Below, piece by piece: positions 1 to 9,938 of a DNA stretch of 64,000 bases. The translations under genes were made by a program, and so were the position numbers. The stretch comes from Ampullaceana balthica (lineage: Eukaryota > Mollusca > Gastropoda > Lymnaeidae), in NCBI GenBank assembly GCA_944989445.1, contig CALYLW010000042.1, positions 474,242-538,241 on the forward strand, given 5' to 3'. The notes under the pieces were generated by a model. That model was given only the letters and a program-made list of their open reading frames with translations. It had not been told where the DNA came from and searched no databases. Numbering within the stretch: position 1 is the stretch's first letter; the number at the start of each line of letters is the position of its first letter.

Positions 1-378
1 TTCTGTCCTTTCTGTCCGTTCTGTCCTTTCATCTATAGCGATTGGTCCCTCAAACACATAGGACTCCTACAGCCAATCATATTGAACACGTTTACGCCAT
101 TTACGCGGACGTTCAAAACGATTTATTTTTGGTGCAGTATTTCTTCCAAGACTTTATTTTGAGTTATGCGCTTGGGATTTATAGCAAAAAGCTCTGTTTT
201 TACGAGTTATTTATTATAATGAACAGTATTTTTGACGCGATGCACATGTAATGCCGGTCGAGACGGCTGTTGGAGGGGAGTTACAACATGCCACCGAACG
301 GTGGCGGAACGTCCTTGGACGGGCTTTGTTGCTCGTATAGCATATTAGTGAAGATATAATCTTTTACATTCAAGTATT
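1..378. other. Left edge: short TTCTGTCC repeats and a diverged repeat tail
   Basis: Positions 1-29 hold about three imperfect copies of TTCTGTCC. Positions 165-222 (GGGATTTATAGCAAAAAG, then a TTTTTACG block) resemble the right end of the ~500-bp element family arrayed at 9843-13365, whose matching stretch reads GGGATTTATAGTCAAAAAC. This is therefore probably a diverged remnant of that element. No gene is seen here. The 69-codon frame at 42-251 has no recognisable features. Confidence 0.4.
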
Positions 379-446
379 TTGTCTACAATTCTTAATCACA
401 CATTCAAGTATATATCTCTGAACGTTGTCTATCTGATTCTGTCCAG

Positions 447-603
447 CTTGGTCCTCATCGCCGTCATGGGGCTTGATGGGGCAGCAGACGATGTCCACAT
501 AGGTCAGCTCCTGGACAACGTCTTCAACGCCATGGTGCTGCTGTACGGGCTGGACGAGCTGACCAACATAAAAAACGTGGAGCGCTTCAAGAAGGAAATA
601 AGG
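447..603 (+). CDS. Candidate internal exon of an unrecognised protein-coding gene
   Basis: A pyrimidine-rich stretch ends in CTGATTCTGTCCAG (to 446), a good splice acceptor. The open frame then runs to 603 and meets GTAAGA (604-609), a strong donor. The 157-nt segment completes one split codon and then reads 52 codons, ending on a codon boundary. Its codon use is GC-rich (GTC, CTC, CTG, GAC, AAC, ATC), unlike the AT-rich surroundings. The product includes GLDGAADDVHIGQ and DELTNIKNVERFKKEI, with a short hydrophobic stretch at its start. I do not recognise the family. An ATG at 379 lies in the same frame, so a longer 5' coding end is possible, but 379-446 looks more like intron. The phase allows joining to the exon-like segment at about 37506. 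What is seen: open frame, splice signals, composition. What is inferred: that it is a real exon. Confidence 0.5.
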
Positions 604-612
604 GTAAGATTG

Positions 613-750
613 GACTGGGTGTAGACTGGGTGTAGACTGGGTGCAGACTGGGTGTAGACTGGGTGTAGACTGGGTGTGGACTGGGTGTAGACTGGGTGTA
701 GACTGTGTGTGGACTGGGTGTAGACTGGGTGTGGACTGTGTGTGGACTGG
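613..750. repeat. 11-bp minisatellite, about 12.5 copies
   Basis: The unit is GACTGGGTGTA, with G-for-A and T-for-G variants (GACTGTGTGTG) towards the right end. The array begins 9 bp after the GT of the putative donor at 604, so the first intron sequence downstream of the candidate exon is already minisatellite. The minus-strand frame across it is an array artefact. Confidence 0.95.
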
Positions 751-996
751 GACGATCTGAGTTTACATTTCATGACTTCGAGACTATGACTTGAGTTTGT
801 TTGATTAGGAGACTATTACTTAACTTTGTGTTTTCTTGCAGACTAAGACGAGACCCTGTGTTGACTTAAATGTTCTGACTTGACCTTTTGGCAATACTCA
901 GAAGACTATGTAGTAATATAATTGTAATGACTCATGGAGATTGTATCCATACCACACTTTAATCCCCACAGAATTTAACGAGGTTGATTAAAAATA
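751..996. other. Unique spacer between two arrays
   Basis: The first part has loosely repeated GACTxxGACTT words (770-880) that may be decayed remnants of the preceding array. The rest is ordinary AT-rich sequence. No gene or RNA is recognised. Confidence 0.4.
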
Positions 997-3560
997 GTGA
1001 TTATCATTCCAAGTGTCTTGATGGTGATTATCATTCCAAGTGTCTTGATGGTGATTATCATTCCAAGTGTCTTGATGGTGATTATCATTCCAAGTGTCTT
1101 GATGGTGATTATCATTCCAAGTGTCTTGATGGTGATTATCATTCCAAGTGTCTTGATGGTGATTATCATTCCAAGTGTCTTGATGGTGATTATCATTCCA
1201 AGTGTCTTGATGGTGATTATCATTCCAAGTGTCTTGATGGTGATTATCATTCCAAGTGTCTTGATGGTGATTATCATTCCAAGTGTCTTGATGGTGATTA
1301 TCATTCCAAGTGTCTTGATGGTGATTATCATTCCAAGTGTCTTGATGGTGATTATCATTCCAAGTGTCTTGATGGTGATTATCATTCCAAGTGTCTTGAT
1401 GGTGATTATCATTCCAAGTGTCTTGATGGTGATTATCATTCCAAGTGTCTTGATGGTGATTATCATTCCAAGTGTCTTGATGGTGATTATCATTCCAAGT
1501 GTCTTGATGGTGATTATCATTCCAAGTGTCTTGATGGTGATTATCATTCCAAGTGTCTTGATGGTGATTATCATTCCAAGTGTCTTGATGGTGATTATCA
1601 TTCCAAGTGTCTTGATGGTGATTATTATTCCAAGTGTCTTGATGGTGATTATCATTCCAAGTGTCTTGATGGTGATTATCATTCCAAGTGTCTTGATGGT
1701 GATTATCATTCCAAGTGTCTTGATGGTGATTATCATTCCAAGTGTCTTGATGGTGATTATCATTCCAAGTGTCTTGATGGTGATTATCATTCCAAGTGTC
1801 ATGATGGTGATTATCATTCCAAGTGTCTTGATAGTGATTATCATTCCAAGTGTCTTGATGGTGATTATCATTCCAAGTGTCTTGATGGTGATTATCATTC
1901 CAAGTGCCATGATGGTGATTATCATTCCAAGTGTCTTGATGGTGATTATCATTCCAAGTGTCTTGATGGTGATTATTATTCCAAGTGTCATGATGGTGAT
2001 TATCATTCCAAGTGTCTTGATGGTGATTATCATTCCAAGTGCCATGATGGTGATTATCATTCCAAGCGTCTTGCTGGTGATTATCATTCCAAGTGTCTTG
2101 ATGGTGATTATCATTCCAAGTGTCTTGATGGTGATTATCATTCCAAGTGTCTTGATGGTGATTATCATTCCAAGTGTCATGATGGTGATTATCATTCCAA
2201 GTGTCTTGATGGTGATTAACATTCCAAGTGCCATGATGGTGATTATCATTCCAAGTGTCTTGATGGTGATTATCATTCCAAGTGTCTTGATGGTGATTAT
2301 CATTCCAAGTGTCTTGATGGTGATTATCATTCCAAGTGTCTTGATGGTGATTATCATTCCAAGTGTCTTGATGGTGATTATCATTCCAAGTGTCTTGATG
2401 GTGATTATCATTCCAAGTGTCTTGATGGTGATTATCATTCCAAGTGTCTTGATGGTGATTATCATTCCAAGTGTCTTGATGGTGATTATCATTCCAAGTG
2501 TCTTGATGGTGATTATCATTCCAAGTGTCTTGATGGTGATTATCATTCCAAGTGTCTTGATGGTGATTATCATTCCAAGTGTCTTGATGGTGATTATCAT
2601 TCCAAGTGTCTTGATGGTGATTATCATTCCAAGTGTCTTGATGGTGATTATCATTCCAAGTGTCATGATGGTGATTATCATTCCAAGTGTCTTGATGGTG
2701 ATTATCATTCCAAGTGTCTTGATGGTGATTATCATTCCAAGTGCCACGATGGTGATTATCATTCCAAGTGTCTTGATGGTGATTATCATTCCAAGTGCCA
2801 TGATGGTGATTATCATTCCAAGTGTCTTGATGGTGATTATCATTCCAAGTGTCTTGATGGTGATTATCATTCCAAGTGCCATGATGGTGATTATCATTCC
2901 AAGTGCCATGATGGTGATTATATTTCCAAGTGTCTTGATGGTGATTATCATTCCAAGTGTCTTGATGGTGATTATCATTCCAAGTGTCTTGATGGTGATT
3001 ATCATTCCAAGTGTCTTGATGGTGATTATCATTCCAAGTGTCTTGATGGTGATTATCATTCCAAGTGTCTTGATGGTGATTATCATTCCAAGTGTCTTGA
3101 TGGTGATTATCATTCCAAGTGTCTTGATGGTGATTATCATTCCAAGTGCCATGATGGTGATTATCATTCCAAGTGTCTTGATGGTGATTATATTTCCAAG
3201 TGTCTTGATGGTGATTATCATTCCAAGTGTCTTGATGGTGATTATCATTCCAAGTGTCTTGATGGTGATTATCATTCCAAGTGTCTTGATGGTGATTATC
3301 ATTCCAATTGTCTTGATGGTGATTATCATTCCAAGTGTCTTGATGGTGATTATCATTCCAAGTGTCTTGATGGTGATTATCATTCCAAGTGTCTTGATGG
3401 TGATTATCATTCCAAGTGTCTTGATGGTGATTATCATTCCAAGTGTCTTGATGGTGATTATCATTCCAAGTGTCTTGATGGTGATTATCATTCCAAGTGT
3501 CTTGATGGTGATTATCATTCCAAGTGTCTTGATGGTGATTATCATTCCAAGTGTCATGAT
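997..3560. repeat. 27-bp minisatellite, about 95 copies
   Basis: The unit starts GTGATTATCATTCCAAG and ends TGTCTTGATG. Main variants are CTTGATG to CATGATG or CCATGATG, and rare TATTTCC and TATTATTCC forms. Because 27 is a multiple of three and the unit lacks stops in several frames, 860-codon frames open on both strands (nine-residue periods). These are shadows, not proteins. The left third (997-1790) is nearly uniform, while variant units cluster at 1800-2240, 2660-2930 and 3150-3200. That pattern suggests several separate expansion events. Confidence 0.98.
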
Positions 3561-3880
3561 TAGAAATAAAATAATGTAAAAAAATCTTTTTTTAAAAAGG
3601 ACACACTTTTATTTACATATAGAAAGTGCACTAAAAAGAAGAAAATAATAATTATCTATGAAAACAGGTGAAATCGGTGAACCTATCTACTGCACATAAA
3701 AGCGTGGGGCGCCCATCACAAATCATTTCTCATTGCAACTATTCTATTACATATAGATACATATTTCTAATTAATGTGATAGTAGCATTTATATGATCAA
3801 AGTTGTGAAACTTTTACTGTTTATTAATATTCATACAAATTTATTTTTATGTTTCGCAGCCTTGTACACGATAGAGAGTT
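3561..3880. other. AT-rich unique sequence
   Basis: No open frame, RNA or repeat is recognised. AAAATAATG directly follows the last degenerate repeat unit. Confidence 0.5.
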
Positions 3881-4057
3881 GGTTTAATTTTACGTTAAAA
3901 GATTTGAAGGAAGGATGGATGGATGGATGGATGGATGGATGGATGGATACAACATACAAACAGTGTGACTTAAATAAAAGCGTGTAAGAAAGTCATCTTC
4001 AAAATTAAAATTATATACTCCCAAGCCTACTTTTTAAAAGAATCAGTTTCCTCCCCC
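3881..4057. repeat. 177-bp duplicated segment, copy 1, with (GGAT)n core
   Basis: The segment runs from GGTTTAATTTTACGTTA through a (GGAT) microsatellite of about nine units (3913-3948) to GAATCAGTTTCCTCCCCC. It is nearly identical to 4310-4490, apart from GGAT number and a few substitutions. The copies lie 429 bp apart in direct orientation. Either a local tandem duplication or two insertions of one short element would explain them. Confidence 0.85.
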
Positions 4058-4199
4058 GCTTATATTTCGGCAAGCAAGACTTGATGTTGATAGAACTTTT
4101 TAAAGTTATAATAATTGTATCACTCTAGGGCGAATTGAGGCATGGTTCATTGACGCGAGTGATAATATTTTATATAGACAAAAACTAAAAACTAAAAGT

Positions 4200-4262
4200 A
4201 CATTAATTTAATTACGGTACATTCGATCGATCTGAAATTTTGATACAATGCATTTTCATCCA
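4200..4262 (-). mobile_element. Fragment of the ~500-bp TAAATCCC element family, minus strand
   Basis: The reverse complement reads AATGCATTGTATCAAAATTT, then CAGATCGATCGAATGTACCG and ATTAAATTAATG. This is the central conserved block of the units arrayed at 9843-13365 and of the single copies at 47235 and 52924. Neither end of the element is present. Confidence 0.8.
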
Positions 4263-4309
4263 CGATATATATGTGGTAAAATTTTGAGATCTCTAGGACC
4301 ACTAGAAGT

Positions 4310-4490
4310 GGTTTAATTTTACGTTACAAGATTTGAAGGAAGCATGGATGGATGGATGGATGGATGGATGGATGGATGGATACAACATAAAAACAGTGTG
4401 ACTTAAATAAAAGCGTGTAAGAAAGTCATCTTCAAAATTAAAATTATATACTCCCAAGCCTACTTTTTAAAAGAATCAGTTTCCTCCCCC
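4310..4490. repeat. 181-bp duplicated segment, copy 2, with (GGAT)n core
   Basis: This is the second copy of 3881-4057, with one or so more GGAT units (4345-4380). After CCTCCCCC the two copies diverge, which marks the right boundary of the duplication. Confidence 0.85.
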
Positions 4491-4685
4491 CAAAAATGCC
4501 CATTATCTGGCCAAGAACGGGTGTTTCAGCTAGTATAAAGAACACACCAAGACAGTTGATGATGTGACAAGATTATTATAAATCATATCCAACACGCGCC
4601 CTTATACAATCCTAACTAGGAATTCCCCAATGAAAGAATTACGCTTTTCTGTTGTAATCAATCATATATAATATAAAATCCCTAG

Positions 4686-5116
4686 TCACTCACTGTTGGA
4701 TGTACGGATGTGGAACTCTGAGGAACGATGTACAACATTCTATAGCAGTTGAAAAATCCTGTCTTGATTAGCACTGTAAAAATATTTAATATGACGTCAT
4801 TGTTTGATCTTATATTTTAAAATACAAGGTGTGCATCGGTGCGCAAGATGATTATAAATTAAAGATGTAAAATACTTTGTTTACATTCCAGGAAGTTTAA
4901 TATTTCGTATTTATGTATAGTAACAAGGATAAGTTACTTGGGCTTTTGACAAAAAACAACCCCTATTATTAAATACTTTGCGTACATTTCAGAAAGTTTA
5001 ATATTTCGTATTAAACAAAAAACGACAAGTTAGTTGGGCTTTTGAAAAAGGTTGGCACCGTAGGCGACCTAAAAAAAGTGGCGCCGCAGGCGCCACGGTG
5101 CCCCGGCACAATCTAG
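4686..5116 (+). mobile_element. Helitron-like non-autonomous element, copy 1 (GC-hairpin end)
   Basis: The copy lies between a CTAG|T at 4682-4686 and a CTAG|T at 5113-5117. It has the family blocks GCACTGTAAAAATATTTAAT, ATGACGTCATTG and (twice) TACTTTG..ACATT..AGTTTAATATTTCGTA. Its 3' end carries a GC-rich palindrome, GTGGCGCCGCAGGCGCCAC, then GGTGCCCCGGCACAAT and CTAG|T. A hairpin a short distance before CTRR, with insertion before T, is the accepted Helitron 3' signature. No Rep/helicase sequence is present. The 5' boundary is assumed from the preceding CTAGT and is uncertain. Confidence 0.5.
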
Positions 5117-5582
5117 TATATAATAAAACTATATAATTTGCAATTGTCACGCAAGTCTGTAGTGTCTGTCAGTCAGTCCTGACGCTACTAATTTTAGAAA
5201 GCAGGGAAAACCAAATTACTGCACCAATGCATCAAAAGGTGTGCAAATTAAATAAGCGCTGTAAAAAATATTATATGACGTCATTGTTTTCGCTAAAATT
5301 TTAATTTTGGTAAAGGGATCAATGTAAAAAGAGGATTTGATGATGGTTAATTATAAAATAATAAAACAAAGTGGGTGCCGTAGGCGCCCTGCAACCCCTA
5401 TTATAAAATACTTTGTGTTAATTTCAGAAAGTTTAATATTTCGTAATTATCAAACAAGGACAAGTTAGTTGGGCTTTTGAAAAAGGTCGGCGCCGTAAGC
5501 GCCCTAAAAAAAGTGCATTTTTTAAATAAAATAAATAGATTTCAGCTGAAAACTTCCTTCATTTTTTACGGGTGTACGCTAG
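5117..5582 (+). mobile_element. Helitron-like non-autonomous element, copy 2
   Basis: Begins right after the previous CTAG and ends at CTAG (5579-5582) before T. It contains GACGCTACTAATTTTAGAAA (from 5181), GCACCAATGCATCAAAAGG, ATGACGTCATTG, the AAGTTTAATATTTCGTA block, and the 3' hairpin region CTTCCTTCATTTTTTACGGG. The hairpin stem is damaged compared with the copy ending at 6177. Confidence 0.6.
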
Positions 5583-5934
5583 TTAAACAATATCATTTGC
5601 AATGTCTGTCCGTGACGCTACTAATTTTAGAAAGCAGGGAAAACCAAATTACTGCGCCAATGCATCAAAAGGTATGCAAATTAAAGATGCGCTGTAAAAA
5701 ATATTATATGACGTCATTGTTTTCGCTCATATATGTATTTTAATTTTGGAAAAGGGATCAATGTAAAAAGAGGATTTGATGATGGCTAATTATAAAATAA
5801 AAAAACAAAGGGGGTCCGTAGGCTCCCTACAACCCCTGTTATAAACCGTAGGCGCCCTAAAAAAGTGCATTTTTTTATAAAATAAATAGATTTCAGCTGA
5901 AAACTTCCGTCATTTTTGACGAGTGATACGCTAG
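5583..5934 (+). mobile_element. Helitron-like non-autonomous element, copy 3
   Basis: Head-to-tail with copy 2. The same blocks recur (GACGCTACTAATTTTAGAAA from 5614, ATGACGTCATTG), but the TACTTTG..TTTCGTA segment is missing. Its 3' end is CCGTCATTTTTGACGAG, then TGATACG and CTAG (5931-5934) before T. Confidence 0.65.
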
Positions 5935-6177
5935 TCAATATACATAATTTGCAATGTATGTCCCGTCTGTCTGTCCCTGACGCTACTAATTTTAGAAAGC
6001 AGCGCACCAAATTACTGCACCAAAAAATAACTCTTTTCGAACGTCCGCATAAAATTGTTCAATAGGGAAATTAATGAATAAAATAAAAATGAATGAAACA
6101 TATTATATATGTTATATTTTAATCTGATTTGTATTTATTTTGAAAACTTCCGTCATTTTTGACGGGTGATACACTAG
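5935..6177 (+). mobile_element. Helitron-like non-autonomous element, copy 4, best 3' terminus
   Basis: GACGCTACTAATTTTAGAAA starts at 5979, followed by GCAGCGCACCAAATTACTGC. The internal part is shortened. The 3' end is the clearest in the window: stem CCGTCA (6150-6155), TTTT loop, stem TGACGG (6160-6165), eight bases, CTAG (6174-6177), then T. This matches the Helitron terminal rule (short hairpin, about 10 nt, CTRR, T target). Confidence 0.7.
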
Positions 6178-7940
6178 TAAAACAAATAATCTACAAAACA
6201 GACAGCATACTTGTAAATTTAGCGCCCCCTTTTTTTTAACAATCTCACAAACTGTGCGGTCCCTTGTCTAAATCATGGCTTTTTAATTTTGATCTTTAAA
6301 AAAATTATCTCTCTTTCATTTTACTGTCTCTTTCGCTTTGTTTCTTACTCAAAGCTCGGGCCTTGGTGTGCACAGGCATAAATTGCTGCGTTGTTCCCGC
6401 AGTGGGTCACCCTATGTCATGATTGTGTTAGTATACCAAAGGGGGGAAGTGGAGGGATGGCACGCCGGTTCTCTTCCGGATGCCATCTTGGGAAGTTGGC
6501 AAAGCTCTGCAAAGATCGAACCGCGGGAAGACCAACACCATCTGTTGACATCAGAACCGGGGGGGGGGCAATATTTTCTTTAACAGAAACGAATCGGGGG
6601 GAAGGGGGAGGTGTAGACTTGTAACTCATGTTTTCTGGTGGGTGTAGGTTGGAATGCTGACCCTTGGTCATAGAACAAGTTTAGTAAAGTTACAGTTGTA
6701 GGTTGCGTATACACTGATTTTACACATTTATTATACTATACACATTTTTGTGACTTTTAAATTAATTAAAATAAAATTGCTCGTCACTTGTGCTTGTGTC
6801 ACATATTTTATGAAATATGTCATTTTCTATAGTATGTCTAATTTTTTTCCTGATCTATTTCAATGTTTTGTTTCCAAGACTGTTCACGCTCAGTCGTTGA
6901 GTAGTTCTAACGCCAGCGCCAGCTTGGCATCATAGACAATAATAAAACCGTTGAGAGTATGAGTTGGCCGATGTGATTGAGCTGCCGTCCACTCCCGTGT
7001 TTGATCTTGGCATCTACAGCTTATCTTGGCCCTGGTCCAGAATCATCAGTCCATTGTTTGTTCTCAAAGTGCCGGGCAAACTGCTTGCTAAACCACAGTA
7101 CGGCGTGGATACGTAAAGCGGGCTTGGGAACGGAGCAGTGAGAAATGTCTTTTTTTGTGGAGAAAAGAGGGGGAGTAGGGGGGGGGGCGCTGTATTTGGT
7201 CAGAAATTCACACCGAGAAACAAAGAGCATATTTTTCCTGGACTGTTTGCACGCGCTGTGCCCACGGATCTTGCTTTCATGTACCGTGTTTGAGCGGCAT
7301 CCGAGTTGCCAATACTTGGAACTTTTAACCACGTTTTTCTAACCTACGGCTGCGGTATTTGTCAACAGTTGTACTTGTAAATAGCCCTCTATTTACCGCG
7401 TGTTTCCTATGTCTGTTTCTCACCGTCGCCAGCCCTTGTTCGTAAGCCCCCCCATTTTTGGCACCCTAACCAGGAATGTGAGCGTTCAACCCCTCCCTCC
7501 TCCTCACAGCTTCCGTGTAAAGAACGCTAGACCCATTTAAATCACGTCATGTTTGAAGGATTTGGGGGTGATTGTATCATTGAAGCGTAATCATACAATG
7601 ATATTAAAAAGCTGTTTATTGATATAAAAAAAGCTGATGATATTTTTAACATAGCGGGACGGGGTTGGTGATAAGTTCAAGCTAAGTGGTGACGATGCAC
7701 TTCCAAATACATACTTTCAAAGCGCCAACACATCTTAGCACGTATGACAAACTTTGGTCACATGACCCATCATGTAAACATTGATCGAGTCCATGTCACG
7801 TGTCTCATCATGTGAACGTTTTTCTATAATGAATCCCAGCCAATCCAGGGGTTGTCCATGACCACAAATGACCCCTATGACGTGTCAGTAAATAAAGGGA
7901 CAATCTAAAAAATCTTCCAGCTTGAAATTTTAAACTTAAA
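6178..7940. other. Unique sequence without a recognisable gene
   Basis: GC content rises at 6360-6560 and 6960-7300. Short frames exist there (for example 6338-6583), but none has a recognisable domain, and poly-G runs at 6560-6615 and 7170-7190 interrupt them. CACATGACCCATCATGTAAA (around 7760) and CACGTGTCTCATCATGTGAA (around 7798) form a loose local repeat. The GC-rich parts could be regulatory or a decayed exon; I cannot tell which. Confidence 0.4.
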
Positions 7941-8380
7941 ATTAAAACAATAAATTAAAACAATAAATTAAAACGATAAATTAAAACAAAAAATGAAAAC
8001 AATGTTAAAAATCGCAACAGGAGTGTTACTAATAAGAACCTTTTTTTTCCAATAAACAAGAGAGAACACGGAAGTCTAAAGACTTTGCGATGTGCAGCTA
8101 GATATTTTTGTAGAAATAACAGATTCGCTATTATTATTGACCAAAGTGCTACAAAACAGGCGAAGTTCTATATTACAGACGAAATTGCCATATTATTTGC
8201 GAATGTTCTGTAAAAATAAATCTGACCGACAAGGATGCGCTGAGTACTAGAGTTGGGAGGGACAGTATTCAGTTCTATAATACGTGAAAAGTTCCTCCAA
8301 GCATTGCGTTGATATTTCTTTGTTGAGCCTTCTCGTCCACGAGGGGCATCCACCGATCATCGTCGGCGTCTGCGATTCCC
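7941..8380. other. AT-rich short repeats and unique lead-in to the 28/30-bp array
   Basis: AATAAATTAAAAC recurs about four times at 7947-7990. The remainder is unique. No gene is seen. Confidence 0.5.
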
Positions 8381-9072
8381 CCAATGGCATAGGCCACCTG
8401 CGAGAGACCTCCAATGGCATAGGCCACCTGCGAGAGACCTCCAATGGCATAGGCCACCTGCGAGAGACCTCCAATGGCATAGGCCACCTGCGAGAGACCT
8501 CCAATGGCATAGGCCACCTGCGAGAGACCTCCAATGGCATAGGCCACCTGCGAGAGACCTCCAGGCATAGGCCACCTGCGAGAGACCTCCAGGCATAGGC
8601 CACCTGCGAGAGACCTCCAGGCATAGGCCACCTGCGAGAGACCTCCAGGCATAGGCCACCTGCGAGAGACCTCCAGGCATAGGCCACCTGCGAGAGACCT
8701 CCAGGCATAGGCCACCTGCGAGAGACCCCCAGGCATAGGCCACCTGCGAGAGACCTCCAGGCATAGGCCACCTGCGAGAGACCTCCAGGCATAGGCCACC
8801 TGCGAGAGACCCCCAGACATAGGCCACCTGCGAGAGACCTCCAGGCATAGGTTACCTGCGAGAGACCTCCAGGCATAGGCCACCTGCGAGAGACCTCCAG
8901 GAATAGGTTACCTGCGAGAGACCTCCAGGCATAGGTTACCTGCGAGAGACCTCCAGGCATAGGTTACCTGCGAGAGACCTCCAGGCATAGGTTACCTGCG
9001 AGAGACCTCCAGGCATAGGTTACCTGCGAGAGACCTCCAGGCATAGGTTACCTGCGAGAGACCTCCAGGCAT
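8381..9072. repeat. 30/28-bp minisatellite in three ordered variant blocks, about 24 copies
   Basis: The shared core is CATAGGCCACCTGCGAGAGA. Block one (8381-8560) has six 30-bp units beginning CCAATGG. Block two (about 8561-8850) has 28-bp units beginning CCAGG. Block three (about 8845-9072) has GGTTACC in place of GGCCACC. The units are strongly sorted by type, with a small interleaved zone at 8840-8930. Minus-strand frames of up to 237 codons across it are array shadows. Confidence 0.97.
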
Positions 9073-9413
9073 CTCTATCTTGGGATGTTTGTTTAGTTCA
9101 TATCTTAAATCTATTTCGGTAACTTAGAAAACTTATGTAAATGCAATACTAAGTGTTTGGTGCTTTGGCTTAAACAGTAATTTTGAGGCTCTATTAAACT
9201 ATAAAACCCCAATTTTTTATCTTAACTATTCTGCCTTCAAGGTACATCTTATATAAACTCTTTAGCTCATTGTCTTTTAACACTCAAAACCTGACTTTAT
9301 TGCGCCCTGACATCTTGACTTATTTTCAACTCTTAACTTGATTTTTTTGCGCCCTATAACTTGAATTTATTACGTCTTAACAACTTGACGTTTTGTCTAC
9401 TTACAACCTGACT
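9073..9413. other. AT-rich sequence with CTTGACTTTATT-like words
   Basis: From about 9285, words such as CCTGACTTTATTGCGCCCT recur loosely and lead into the clearer repeat at 9414. No gene is seen. Confidence 0.45.
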
Positions 9414-9540
9414 TTATTGTCCACTCAAAATATTACTTTATTGTCCACTGAAAATTTGACTTTATTGTCCACTGAAAATTTGACATCATTGTCCACTCAA
9501 AATTTGACTTAAATGTCCACTCAAAATTTGATTTCGAAAG
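9414..9540. repeat. Degenerate ~24-bp tandem repeat, about 5 copies
   Basis: The unit is close to TTGTCCACTCAAAATTTGAC plus TTTA, with several substitutions per copy. It may be an old array that also accounts for the loose words upstream. Confidence 0.8.
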
Positions 9541-9842
9541 ACACTCAGAACTATTATGATTTCATTAGCAAAATCCTCAAAACTAACACAACATCTCGTC
9601 TAACAAGTATCTCAGTAGTTTTGTAGATACAATCCAACTATTCAAACCTAGCACAGTGTAGTTTTATTTATTCATTTCTAAGCTCGAAAATAATAAAATA
9701 CAATTTATTGATCTACTAATACACGTACATAACTTATTGTCATTAGTGCATACTTAAGATCCAAACTTAACAAAGAAGTTGTCCGTATCTCAACATCTAC
9801 TTCTTTTTGTGTGTGTGTGTGCGTGTGCTTCAGATCTATTTT
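9541..9842. other. AT-rich unique sequence with a (GT)n tract
   Basis: A short GT dinucleotide run lies at about 9810-9825, just before the first unit of the following array. Nothing else is recognised. Confidence 0.5.
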
Positions 9843-9870
9843 TAAATCCCTTATATTAACTTCATCGCCG

Positions 9871-9938
<68 letters not shown>

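Noticed and set aside
975..3579. Three large open frames (411-860 codons) on both strands
   Set aside because: They are readings of the 27-bp array. The period is a multiple of three and contains no stop, and the frames overlap on opposite strands with nine-residue repeats only.
6338..6671. Overlapping 77-84-codon frames on both strands
   Set aside because: They mutually overlap, cross G-runs, and show no known domain or splice signals.
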